From Candidatus Sulfurimonas baltica (GTDB lineage: Bacteria > Campylobacterota > Campylobacteria > Campylobacterales > Sulfurimonadaceae): a DNA stretch of 64,000 nt. Under the pieces are notes generated by a model, which was not told the DNA's origin, made no database searches, and worked only from the letters and a program-made list of their open reading frames with translations. Both the position numbers and the translations under genes were made by a program. The stretch spans positions 186,001 through 250,000 of the forward strand of contig NZ_CP054492.1 in the NCBI RefSeq assembly GCF_015265455.1, read 5' to 3'. Shown here piece by piece: positions 20,216 through 28,037 of this stretch (within the stretch, counting starts at the first letter, position 1; the number at the start of each line of letters is the position of its first letter).

Positions 20216-21592
20216 ATGTCAACCAGTTTCATTCAAATCAAAGCCATCAAAACAAAAAAACATCTACAAGAAAGGGTTACACACATAGTCCAACCATACA
20301 ACAGGTTCAAAGGAGTATTTGATAATATCATCTATATTAATGAGGAATTTTCTCAAGATACTGAAACAAAAAACATTCCTGATGCCAAAGCAACAACAGT
20401 ATTAAGAAGTAAATTAACCAGAACAATTGGAAGCTATAAAAATCAGCTAAACAAACAAACTTTAAAACTAAAAAATGCACAATTTATTTCAGACCAAAAA
20501 GGAATAAGCAGAGCTGAATCTGCTATTGCAAGGAATGAAGCAAAAATCAAAGAGCTAACAGAACAGAGGGATTCAATTTCAGACAGCAGAAAAGATAATG
20601 CTGGAGGCAATAAAATATCTTACAGAGAAATAGTATTTAGCATTACAGGTGTTAGACACTTACTTGAAGATGAACAGTACTCCAATAGACTATACAATTT
20701 ATCAAGACAGTTTTTAGAAGACAATTTAAATGCCAAACTCATCAAGGCAGTAATCCACAGAGACCAGCCAGGTAATGTACAGCACATCCACTATTTAATA
20801 GAATATGATGCAGATAATAGTTTCACAAATGATATGAAATTAAAATATAAAGATGATGAGAAACACATTCAAGATTTAGCTATTGAATGGGAGCAAAAAA
20901 TTAAACAGAGTAGAGTTGTAGAGCAATTTCATATAGATTATGAGGATATAGTTAAAAATGGAAAAAGAGAATATAAAACTCTTGCAAAGTTTAAAAGAGA
21001 ACAAAAAGAAACTCTCCTAGAAGTTACAGAGGAAGCCAAGAAAGAAACTCAACAACTAAAATCTAAACTTATCAAAAAAAGTAAAGACTCAAAAGGGAAT
21101 ATTGATAAGGTAAAAGTTTTAAACAGTTTGCTAAACACTGTTAAAGCTATGAAAATAGAGTTTAAATTGCTTGTGTCAAGTCTTAGCACTAATAAACTAC
21201 TTAAAAAAAATAATCAGTTAAATAGTACAGTTGAAAAACTTACATCAGATTTAGAGAGAAATGAGAGATTGTCAGATGAGTTTTATCAAGAAAATGTCAA
21301 GAATTTTGACAAGAGAGTTAGAGCTAAAAACACTGCACTGGTTAGGTCAGAACATAAACTCTCTAAACTTGAAAAATCACACACAGATTCAGAAAGGGTT
21401 AATAAAGAAAATATAACTAAGGTTGCTAAACTAACTTTATCAAATCAAGAGCTTCAAGCAAGAGTAAAATCTCTTGAAAGTCAGCTTGGAATTATGCAAA
21501 GAGCAAAGATCAAAATAGGTTCTACCTTGAAGAAACTAAGAAGTGGGAAAAGAGAAAGCAATATGAGCTTAATTGACTTGATAGGAAAATAG
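20216..21592 (+). CDS. MobV/Pre-like relaxase (mobilization protein)
   Basis: 458 residues. The N-terminal ~230 residues carry the rolling-circle relaxase pattern: conserved start F-I-Q-I-K-A-I-K, then A-V-I-H-R-D-Q-P-G-N-V-Q-H-I-H-Y with the H-x-D...H-I-H metal-binding motif. The remaining half is a long charged coiled coil (~250-440), typical of Pre/Mob proteins. A relaxase nicks at oriT and pilots the strand during conjugal transfer; with no secretion genes nearby, the element would be mobilized by a helper. Start preceded by 'aaaggag'. Sequence identity to known families could not be measured; an IncQ-type MobA is less likely because no primase domain is seen. Confidence 0.72.
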   Translation: MSTSFIQIKAIKTKKHLQERVTHIVQPYNRFKGVFDNIIYINEEFSQDTETKNIPDAKATTVLRSKLTRTIGSYKNQLNKQTLKLKNAQFISDQKGISRAESAIARNEAKIKELTEQRDSISDSRKDNAGGNKISYREIVFSITGVRHLLEDEQYSNRLYNLSRQFLEDNLNAKLIKAVIHRDQPGNVQHIHYLIEYDADNSFTNDMKLKYKDDEKHIQDLAIEWEQKIKQSRVVEQFHIDYEDIVKNGKREYKTLAKFKREQKETLLEVTEEAKKETQQLKSKLIKKSKDSKGNIDKVKVLNSLLNTVKAMKIEFKLLVSSLSTNKLLKKNNQLNSTVEKLTSDLERNERLSDEFYQENVKNFDKRVRAKNTALVRSEHKLSKLEKSHTDSERVNKENITKVAKLTLSNQELQARVKSLESQLGIMQRAKIKIGSTLKKLRSGKRESNMSLIDLIGK

Positions 21593-22077
21593 AGTAAATT
21601 TTTACTATTTTTGTGTTGCCCTATGTTTTATGTGCAATATTGAATAATGGTATAAAAAACAGTGGAAAAGTGTTGAATTAGAGTTAATAAAAAGAAATAT
21701 GTGAAGCTGGAATACAGACAAAATAATCAGTTCAGCAGATAAGCCTGTTACTATGGTTCTTCTTTCTTTATAAACCCCTATACTAATAAAACATAATCTC
21801 AATGTTTATTGAAGCAGACCTCTTTTCTTATTAACCCTCTACTCTTGTATTAATATCTCTATAAAGAGATTTAATTAAGAGAGTATCTTAAAGACACTCT
21901 TAAAGATACTCTTAGGAGAGCTAAAAAACTATGGTGATATTAGGTCTTTTTAGGGGAATAATGAGTCCTCAATGGGGTATTTTTAAGTCTTATATGGGGT
22001 GTTAGTATGTCCTGCTAAGTTTAATATGTTAGAATACAACAAATAATAATCATTTTACTAATACAAGGGATTAACAA
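21593..22077. other. Non-coding region with right origin-like module and cargo promoter
   Basis: 485 bp between relaxase and the first gene of the rightward caspase operon. It contains the inverted iteron/hairpin module (21770-22016). The stretch after it ends with 'aaggga' six nt before the ATG at 22078. Confidence 0.5.
21770..22016 (-). repeat. Iteron and hairpin module, right copy (inverted)
   Basis: The reverse complement matches 13328-13580 block by block: gacatacta, taccccattgagga, cccct..aagacct, ttttttagctctcctaagag, hairpins, aataagaaaaga and gggtttataaag. The two copies enclose 8.2 kb with the leftward caspase operon and the relaxase. They diverge at single positions and small indels, so the duplication is not recent. 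Confidence 0.65.
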
Positions 22078-24291
22078 ATGCTTTTAAAACTTTTTTTATT
22101 TTCAGCTACTTTATTTTTTATTAATGGATGTATGGATAGACAACCAGAAGTCAGAACCAGTAAAGTTAATAATAGTGAAATATCTTATGCAAAAAATATA
22201 GATGTATCTGTTGATGAAAAAACTGCTGAAATGAATTGGAATAATTTTGATAATGTGAAGATAGATAATGAGCCAACAGAGCTATTGAATTTCAATAATT
22301 TAACTTGGGCTAACAAAGAAAAAAACAATATTGCAACATGGAAGAAAGCCTATAAATACTGCACTGATCTTTCAAATCATGGTATTTCAAATTGGAGACT
22401 TCCAAGCCAAAATGAGCTAAATTATATTAGAGAAAATAGAAGTATATTTTCTAATATTTCATTAAATTATTATTGGAGTTCTGATACTAAAGATATTGAC
22501 AATATACCAAATGCAATTGCTGTCAATATAAAAACAGGAAGTGCTGATTTTGATTTTCAAAATAACCAAAATTTATTCTTATGTGTAGGTGATAAATTTG
22601 TCTTGTCTGAGATAGATCAAATGGCTTTATACAAACAAAGGATGGAAGTATTAACTAATAAATTGATATCAAAAGCATTGGAAGTAGAAAAACCAAAGTT
22701 TCCTAAAAAACCAGATACACCAATAGTTCCAAAAGCAAAGAATCTTATTAAAGGTGAATTTGAAAAAACTGCTATGTTTGAAGATAGAGTAGCAGTAGAG
22801 AAAAATAATAGATTACAAATAATCACTTCTATTGAAAAACAATATACCAAAGATGTCAAATTATATAATTCTGAAATCAAAAGATTAACAGATGAATATA
22901 ACAATAAAGTGGCAGGAAACAAAAATAAAATTAACTTAATTACATATGAGTCAATACTTAAAGCATATTATCTAGTTTATGGAATACCTTATTTAGATAA
23001 AATTTTAAAATATGATGCAGATAATGAAAAATTTTATACTAATATAAAATCTACAAAAGGTGGATTTGAAGAAAAAATTGAAATAATTGTACCAATCAAT
23101 GAAGCAGAAAAATTCAAAGAAAATTTAAGCTTACTAAAAATTAATGTAATATTTACATATAAAGATAAGAAATTAGTGTTAAAAAAAATAAACATTAAAA
23201 ATTCTGAAATCACTTACATAGCAACCTCTACTATTAGAAATTATCAAGATAGAGCAGTATCAGTAGCAGTAAATAATGGGAGTCTTAATCTTCCAGCTAC
23301 TCCACTTCTCAGCTCTTCTTTGGCTATAAGTTCAGCTGATTATGATATTGGAGAAATAAACTATTCAAAAGATCCAGAAATAGCAAGACTGCAAAAACAG
23401 AAGTTTGAACTTGAAAATAGGCAAAGAGATAAAAAACAATCTCTTGCAAAAGCAGATCTATTAAGACAGCAAAAACTTGCCCTTGAAGCTCAAATAGCAC
23501 TCCTTGAACAAACAAAGGGAGGAGTCAATGATATTCCAAGTCTTCTTAAAAAATCAAAAGCTAAAAAAGTAGATAATACTAAATGGCTCTTCATAGTAGG
23601 AATAGAAAACTATGAATATACAGACCCTGTGGCATTTTCAGCTAATAGTGCAAAAGAGTTTAAATCTGTTATAGAGAAAAGACTTGGTATCCCAGAGAGC
23701 AATATTAGAACCCTCATAAATAGAGGAGCTACTAGCTCAAAAATAGATTATAACTTGAAAGATATGCTCAGAAGAGTAAAGAGTGGGGATACTGTTTACT
23801 TTTATTACAGTGGACATGGCATTCCAGTTCCAGCACAAGACAATGAAGCATATATGTTGGCACAAGATATGAATCCAGCTTATTTAACAGATGAAAGGTT
23901 TAAGCTTCAAAATATTTACAAATCTCTGAGCAACTCAAAAGCAACTAAGGTAATAGCTTTTATAGATAGTTGTTTCTCAGGTGGAACAGATAATCAAGCA
24001 CTTATAAAAGGTGTAGCTGCAACAAGAGTTAAACCTAAGAGTGTGACTTTTGATACAAGTAAGATGATAGTTATAAGTGCTGGAAGTGGAACTCAATACT
24101 CAAATAAATATGATGAAAAGGGTAATAGACTTTTCTCATATTATGTTATGAGAGGATTGATTGAAAACAATTCAAATACTCAAAGATTATATGATTATGT
24201 AAAATCAAATGTACAGGAAAAGTCATATGAGATGGGTGCAAGTTATGAGCAGGTTCCAATATATGATGGGAATATTGGGTTAGAGCTTTAA
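22078..24291 (+). CDS. Lipoprotein with DUF1566-like domain and C-terminal caspase-like protease
   Basis: 737 residues. Lipobox I-N-G-C at residue ~17. A DUF1566-like domain at ~75-170 (L-T-W-A-N, N-W-R-L-P-S-Q-N-E-L, Y-Y-W-S-S) is present, but its C-terminal part has drifted from the V-R-C-V ending. A basic helical region (~195-285) and a coiled coil (~440-475) precede the C14 domain with Y-Y-S-G-H-G (His ~580) and I-D-S-C-F-S-G (Cys ~631). The segment 23491-23819 is identical at the DNA level to 26423-26751 in the next caspase gene. It heads the rightward operon, directly behind the inverted origin-like module. Predicted envelope-anchored protease; substrate unknown. Confidence 0.88.
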   Translation: MLLKLFLFSATLFFINGCMDRQPEVRTSKVNNSEISYAKNIDVSVDEKTAEMNWNNFDNVKIDNEPTELLNFNNLTWANKEKNNIATWKKAYKYCTDLSNHGISNWRLPSQNELNYIRENRSIFSNISLNYYWSSDTKDIDNIPNAIAVNIKTGSADFDFQNNQNLFLCVGDKFVLSEIDQMALYKQRMEVLTNKLISKALEVEKPKFPKKPDTPIVPKAKNLIKGEFEKTAMFEDRVAVEKNNRLQIITSIEKQYTKDVKLYNSEIKRLTDEYNNKVAGNKNKINLITYESILKAYYLVYGIPYLDKILKYDADNEKFYTNIKSTKGGFEEKIEIIVPINEAEKFKENLSLLKINVIFTYKDKKLVLKKINIKNSEITYIATSTIRNYQDRAVSVAVNNGSLNLPATPLLSSSLAISSADYDIGEINYSKDPEIARLQKQKFELENRQRDKKQSLAKADLLRQQKLALEAQIALLEQTKGGVNDIPSLLKKSKAKKVDNTKWLFIVGIENYEYTDPVAFSANSAKEFKSVIEKRLGIPESNIRTLINRGATSSKIDYNLKDMLRRVKSGDTVYFYYSGHGIPVPAQDNEAYMLAQDMNPAYLTDERFKLQNIYKSLSNSKATKVIAFIDSCFSGGTDNQALIKGVAATRVKPKSVTFDTSKMIVISAGSGTQYSNKYDEKGNRLFSYYVMRGLIENNSNTQRLYDYVKSNVQEKSYEMGASYEQVPIYDGNIGLEL

Positions 24292-24354
24292 TTTTAAGGA
24301 AATTTACTATGAAACAACTAATAGTTATAGATATTATATTTAAGGAAAACACAA
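24292..24354 (+). pseudogene. Relic of a Sel1-caspase gene start
   Basis: Downstream of the caspase stop, aaggaaatttactatgaaac (24297-24316) equals the leader and first codons of the Sel1-caspase gene at 18056, in the same position after a DUF1566-caspase gene. The open frame then decays. This indicates the rightward operon once had the same gene order as the leftward one before the small DUF1566 genes took this place. Confidence 0.6.
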
Positions 24355-24885
24355 ATGTTTTTAAAGCTTTTTTTATTCTTACTTCCTTTTAGTCTATTTG
24401 CAGGAGAAGTTGTTTGGAGCAGTGACGCCAGTAGTGAAATTAGTCAAAGTGAGTATGACAAAGTTATAGAAGAGTATGTTGATAATAAGTATCCTGAGAG
24501 GGTTGAAGCTTGGGAAAAAAAACAAAAAGAGATACAAAATAATACAATCTCCTTAGATGGTTTGATGTGGCAAGATAACAAAGATGCTATATTCATAGAA
24601 AGAGACTGGATTGGTGCAAAAGAGTATTGTAAAGATTTAATTCTTGGGGGTTTTAATGACTGGAGACTACCAAATATAGATGAGCTTAAAAGCATATTGG
24701 ATAAAAACAGAAAACCAACTATAAAAAAAGAGTTTAAAAATACTGTCTCTGGCAGTTATTGGAGTTCTACTACCACTGCTAGTAATACTACCGGTGCGTG
24801 GCGTGTCTACTTCAGCTATGGCGGTCAGAGCAGCTTCAGTAAGACTTATTACTATTATGTTAGGTGTGTTAGGGCAGGACAGTAA
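24355..24885 (+). CDS. Exported small DUF1566 protein 1 with hypervariable C-terminus
   Basis: 176 residues. Signal peptide (1-16, F-A-G-E). N-terminal E-x-x-Y-D-K-V-I-E-E-Y segment, then a DUF1566 domain: L-M-W-Q-D-N, W-R-L-P-N-I-D-E-L, S-Y-W-S-S-T-T, A-W-x-V-Y-F, Y-V-R-C-V-R-A-G-Q. This is a C-type-lectin-like fold of the kind diversified by DGRs. The C-terminal 35 codons (24751-24855) differ from the paralogue at 24913 almost only at adenine positions. Start supported by 'aagga'. Its N-terminal region also occurs fused to a caspase at 18076-19953, so it likely serves as the sensor partner of a caspase. Confidence 0.88.
   Translation: MFLKLFLFLLPFSLFAGEVVWSSDASSEISQSEYDKVIEEYVDNKYPERVEAWEKKQKEIQNNTISLDGLMWQDNKDAIFIERDWIGAKEYCKDLILGGFNDWRLPNIDELKSILDKNRKPTIKKEFKNTVSGSYWSSTTTASNTTGAWRVYFSYGGQSSFSKTYYYYVRCVRAGQ
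24751..24855 (+). other. DGR-type variable region (VR) of DUF1566 protein 1
   Basis: 105 nt aligned without gaps to 25303-25407: 23 differences in 16 codons, 22 of them with A in one copy, the remaining one G versus C. The following tail (tat gtt agg tgt gtt agg gca gga cag taa cttt g) is identical in both genes and is the likely homing-initiation segment. Sequence upstream of 24751 differs by ordinary changes, including T/C. Confidence 0.8.
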
Positions 24886-24912
24886 CTTTGATTTTTGTAA
24901 GGATACAATAAA

Positions 24913-25437
24913 ATGATTTTAAAACTATTTTTATTTATACTACCCCTTACTCTTTTTTCAAGTGAGATGGTTTGGAGTGGTGATGTTAGTGGTGAGCTGA
25001 GTCAAGCGGAGTATGACAAAGTTATAAAAGATTATGTTGACAAGAAGTATCCTGAGATAGTGGAAGCTTGGGCCACCTTTAATAATGGTTTGATGTGGCA
25101 GGATAATAATGGTTTGATGTGGCAGGATAATGAAGATGTTTTGTCAACTATGAAAAATTGGTCAGGAGCAAAACAGTATTGTGAAGATTTAACTCTTGTG
25201 GGTTTTGATGACTGGAGATTACCAAATATAGATGAACTTAAAAGTATAGTGGATAAAAACAGAACACCGGCTATAAAAAAAGAGTTTAAAAATACCATCT
25301 CTAACGGTTATTGGAGTTCTACTACCAATGCTAGTAATACAGCACGTGCGTGGAATGTCTACTTCAGCAATGGCGGTCAGTACTACTACGGTAAGGCAAG
25401 TAACTTTTATGTTAGGTGTGTTAGGGCAGGACAGTAA
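24913..25437 (+). CDS. Exported small DUF1566 protein 2 with hypervariable C-terminus
   Basis: 174 residues, paralogue of the previous gene. Signal peptide (1-17), E-Y-D-K-V-I-K-D-Y segment, and a DUF1566 domain ending N-F-Y-V-R-C-V-R-A-G-Q. It carries a perfect 24-bp tandem duplication that repeats N-N-G-L-M-W-Q-D just before the domain. Its variable C-terminal codons are rich in Asn and Tyr (A-W-N-V-Y-F-S-N-G-G-Q-Y-Y-Y), closer to what an adenine-rich template would encode. 27 nt after the first paralogue and 28 nt before the caspase gene; start after 'aagga'. Probable exported ligand-binding partner of the caspase. Confidence 0.88.
   Translation: MILKLFLFILPLTLFSSEMVWSGDVSGELSQAEYDKVIKDYVDKKYPEIVEAWATFNNGLMWQDNNGLMWQDNEDVLSTMKNWSGAKQYCEDLTLVGFDDWRLPNIDELKSIVDKNRTPAIKKEFKNTISNGYWSSTTNASNTARAWNVYFSNGGQYYYGKASNFYVRCVRAGQ
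25081..25128 (+). repeat. Perfect 24-bp tandem duplication inside DUF1566 gene 2
   Basis: aataatggtttgatgtggca plus ggat occurs twice head to tail (25081-25104 and 25105-25128), keeping the frame and adding eight residues. Absent from paralogue 1. Confidence 0.95.
25303..25407 (+). other. DGR-type variable region (VR) of DUF1566 protein 2
   Basis: Partner of 24751-24855. Every codon that differs between the two can be derived from one template by changing A only, e.g. agc/tac from AAC, cgt/aat from AAT, ggt/cgt from AGT, act/gca from ACA. The identical tail follows from 25408. Confidence 0.8.
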
Positions 25438-25465
25438 CTTTGCTATTTGATTTTTCTTTAATGGA

Positions 25466-27223
25466 GTGTTTATAATGATAAAAAGAGTTTTTATTTTAGG
25501 TTTGATGGTTTTTGTTTTGTCTGGGTATGCAAGTGGTCTGAAAAATCCATACAACATCAATCAATCAGAAAAGTTTACAGCTTTAACAAATTATCTTATT
25601 GGGTTAGAGTTACAACCAAGTAAACCAACCTTGCCAAATAAACCAAAACAGCCAACTATACCATTAGCCAAAAAACTTACAAAAGGTAAGTATGAAAAGA
25701 CTGGTACTTTTGAGCAAAGAGTAAAAAAAGAGAAAGCAAAAAGATTAAAAACTATAAAAACTTTAGAAGTAAATTATGCGAAAGATGTAAGAGTATATAA
25801 TGATGAAGTAAAAAAACTTACAGATAACTACAACAATGAATTGGCTAAAAAACAAAAAAAAATAGATGATATAACTTTAAAAGCTATGGAAAAAGCTTAC
25901 TCAATTGTTTATGGAAAACCATACTTAGAAAATAGTTTAAAGTATGATGCAGATAGTGAGACGTTTTTTGGAGTGGTAACATCTACAAAAGGTGGTTTTA
26001 GCGAAAAGGTTGCTGTAAGAGTTCCAATAGACCAAGCAGAGAGTTTTGAAAAAAACATAAACTCTTTAAAAACAAGTGTAGTTTTTGACTACAAAGATAA
26101 TCAACTCGCTTTAAAAAAGATAGTTGTAAAAAAAGCAAACACTCCTTATATAGCAATGCTAAGTGATATTAATTTTAAAAGTGAGAACATAAGTGTAGCT
26201 GTTGGCGGCGGTAGTTTAAATCTGCCTGCTTCACCACTTCTAAGTTCATCCTTAGCTGTGAGTGCAAGTGATTATAGCATTGGCGAGGTTAGTTACTCTA
26301 AAGACCCTGAAATAGCAAAACTTCAAAAACAGAAGTTTGAGTTAGAAAAAAATGTAAGATATAAAAAACAAACCCTTATTAAAGAAGCAGAGTTAAGAGC
26401 ACAAAAACTTGCACTTGAATCACAAATAGCACTCCTTGAACAAACAAAGGGAGGAGTCAATGATATTCCAAGTCTTCTTAAAAAATCAAAAGCTAAAAAA
26501 GTAGATAATACTAAATGGCTCTTCATAGTAGGAATAGAAAACTATGAATATACAGACCCTGTGGCATTTTCAGCTAATAGTGCAAAAGAGTTTAAATCTG
26601 TTATAGAGAAAAGACTTGGTATCCCAGAGAGCAATATTAGAACCCTCATAAATAGAGGAGCTACTAGCTCAAAAATAGATTATAACTTGAAAGATATGCT
26701 CAGAAGAGTAAAGAGTGGGGATACTGTTTACTTTTATTACAGTGGACATGGTATTCCAGTTCCAGCACAAGATAATGCTCCATACATGTTAGCCCAAGAT
26801 ATGAATCCAGCTTATATAGATGATGAAAGATTCAAGCTTCAAAATATTTATAAAAAACTTTCTAATTCAAAAGCTACAAAAATTGTAGCTTTCATAGATA
26901 GTTGTTTTAGTGGGGGAACAGATAATCAAGCCCTTATAAAAGGTGTGGCTGCAACAAGGATTAAACCTAAGTCAGTAACTTTTAATAAGAATAAAATGGT
27001 GGTTATAAGTGCTGGAAGTGGAACTCAATACTCAAATAAATATGATGAAAAAAGTAATAGACTTTTCTCTTATTATTTAATGAGAGGTCTCATTAATAAT
27101 AATACTGACATAAATAGATTATATGACTATGTTAAATCAAATGTTCAAGAGAAGTCTTATGAGATGGGTGCAAGTTATGAACAAGTTCCTGTTTATTCTG
27201 GAAATATTGGATTAGAACTTTAA
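25466..27223 (+). CDS. Exported caspase-like protease without its own DUF1566 domain
   Basis: 585 residues. Signal sequence ending L-S-G-Y at residues 16-19, where the lipobox Cys of the related proteins is Tyr (one-base change), so it may be released rather than lipid-anchored. Basic helical region (~40-130), coiled coil (~285-330), C14 domain with Y-Y-S-G-H-G (His ~428) and I-D-S-C-F-S-G (Cys ~480), ending G-N-I-G-L-E-L like its relatives. It lacks the DUF1566 domain of the other two, but two small DUF1566 genes lie directly upstream: the split version of the fused architecture. 329 bp are identical to the caspase gene at 22078. Confidence 0.88.
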   Translation: MFIMIKRVFILGLMVFVLSGYASGLKNPYNINQSEKFTALTNYLIGLELQPSKPTLPNKPKQPTIPLAKKLTKGKYEKTGTFEQRVKKEKAKRLKTIKTLEVNYAKDVRVYNDEVKKLTDNYNNELAKKQKKIDDITLKAMEKAYSIVYGKPYLENSLKYDADSETFFGVVTSTKGGFSEKVAVRVPIDQAESFEKNINSLKTSVVFDYKDNQLALKKIVVKKANTPYIAMLSDINFKSENISVAVGGGSLNLPASPLLSSSLAVSASDYSIGEVSYSKDPEIAKLQKQKFELEKNVRYKKQTLIKEAELRAQKLALESQIALLEQTKGGVNDIPSLLKKSKAKKVDNTKWLFIVGIENYEYTDPVAFSANSAKEFKSVIEKRLGIPESNIRTLINRGATSSKIDYNLKDMLRRVKSGDTVYFYYSGHGIPVPAQDNAPYMLAQDMNPAYIDDERFKLQNIYKKLSNSKATKIVAFIDSCFSGGTDNQALIKGVAATRIKPKSVTFNKNKMVVISAGSGTQYSNKYDEKSNRLFSYYLMRGLINNNTDINRLYDYVKSNVQEKSYEMGASYEQVPVYSGNIGLEL

Positions 27224-27225
27224 AA

Positions 27226-27858
27226 ATGTATGAAGCAGATAAGAATGAAATGATTTTAGGTATAGATAACTTAATCACTACAATTGAAACAAGGTTGCTA
27301 CCAAGTTTTGATAATCTTGAAGTAGAGGCACAAGCTGCTGCTGATAAGAGATTAGAAGAACTTGCTGAAACATATGGAGGAGCAGAAGATCCATCTCCTT
27401 ACTATGAAGAAGCATATGATACTGGTGGAGAATATTATGTAACATATACAGAAATGAAAAATGATTTTTTAAATATGACAACAGTTTGGCTTTATCATTT
27501 ATTTGAACAGGATTGTAATAAAATTTTTAGTGATACAAAATGGGGAATTAGAAAAGAAAAAATTGCAAGTTTATCTATCTCAACAATTACACCCTCTAAC
27601 TTTTATAAAATCAATGAAGAGCTACAACATATATGTGACATAAATAAACATGGAGATGGCAGGGCAAAGGAAAAGCTATTAGTTATAAGACCTGACTTGA
27701 TTGATAGTAAAATTGAAAAGCATTTTGGAGACAATCCAGATACTACCACACATACTTTAAAAAATATTTCATTAAAACAGCTAAAAGAATATGCTGAATA
27801 TATGAAGTCATTTTGGATTGAGTTATATGAAGCCTTACAATTGAAGAAAAGTATGTAA
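27226..27858 (+). CDS. Unknown helical protein coupled to the caspase operon
   Basis: 210 residues, no signal peptide, mostly alpha-helical and acidic. It starts two nt after the caspase stop, so it is translated with it. The middle part (T-V-W-L-Y-H-L-F-E-Q-D and later N-E-E-L-Q-H-I-C-D-I-N-K-H-G) is reminiscent of HEPN-type helical proteins, but the R-x4-6-H RNase motif is not clearly seen. It could be a cytoplasmic inhibitor, adaptor or second effector of the exported caspase system; I cannot decide. A terminator-type hairpin follows at 28014. Confidence 0.65.
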   Translation: MYEADKNEMILGIDNLITTIETRLLPSFDNLEVEAQAAADKRLEELAETYGGAEDPSPYYEEAYDTGGEYYVTYTEMKNDFLNMTTVWLYHLFEQDCNKIFSDTKWGIRKEKIASLSISTITPSNFYKINEELQHICDINKHGDGRAKEKLLVIRPDLIDSKIEKHFGDNPDTTTHTLKNISLKQLKEYAEYMKSFWIELYEALQLKKSM

Positions 27859-27953
27859 ATGATTTTACCTCTGCAAAATCCATATATGAAGATAAAGAGT
27901 TCTTTTGTTTAGCAAAAGCAAGTAGTGTTAAATATGTAAAAAAAGTTAGCTAA
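27846..27953 (+). pseudogene. Short out-of-frame coding relic
   Basis: An open stretch E-E-K-Y-V-N-D-F-T-S-A-K-S ending at TAA 27951 overlaps the end of the previous gene in another frame. It has protein-like codon use but no start. Probably the tail of a lost gene. Confidence 0.3.
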
Positions 27954-28013
27954 ACCTAATTTTCTCACACATTAACCATTCAACTTGCTCTATGAGATTT
28001 AAGAGAGAAGGGA

Positions 28014-28036
28014 GCTAAATAGATTCACTATTTAGC
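28014..28036. terminator. Bidirectional terminator-type hairpin
   Basis: GCTAAATAG / CTATTTAGC, 9-bp perfect stem with 5-nt loop, exactly between the convergent cargo operon and the replication gene. Confidence 0.65.
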
Positions 28037-28037
28037 C

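Noticed and set aside
13328-22016. Invertible DNA switch driven by the long inverted repeat
   Set aside because: The two copies are too diverged (about 80%) for easy homologous inversion and no invertase gene is adjacent; an origin function is the simpler reading.
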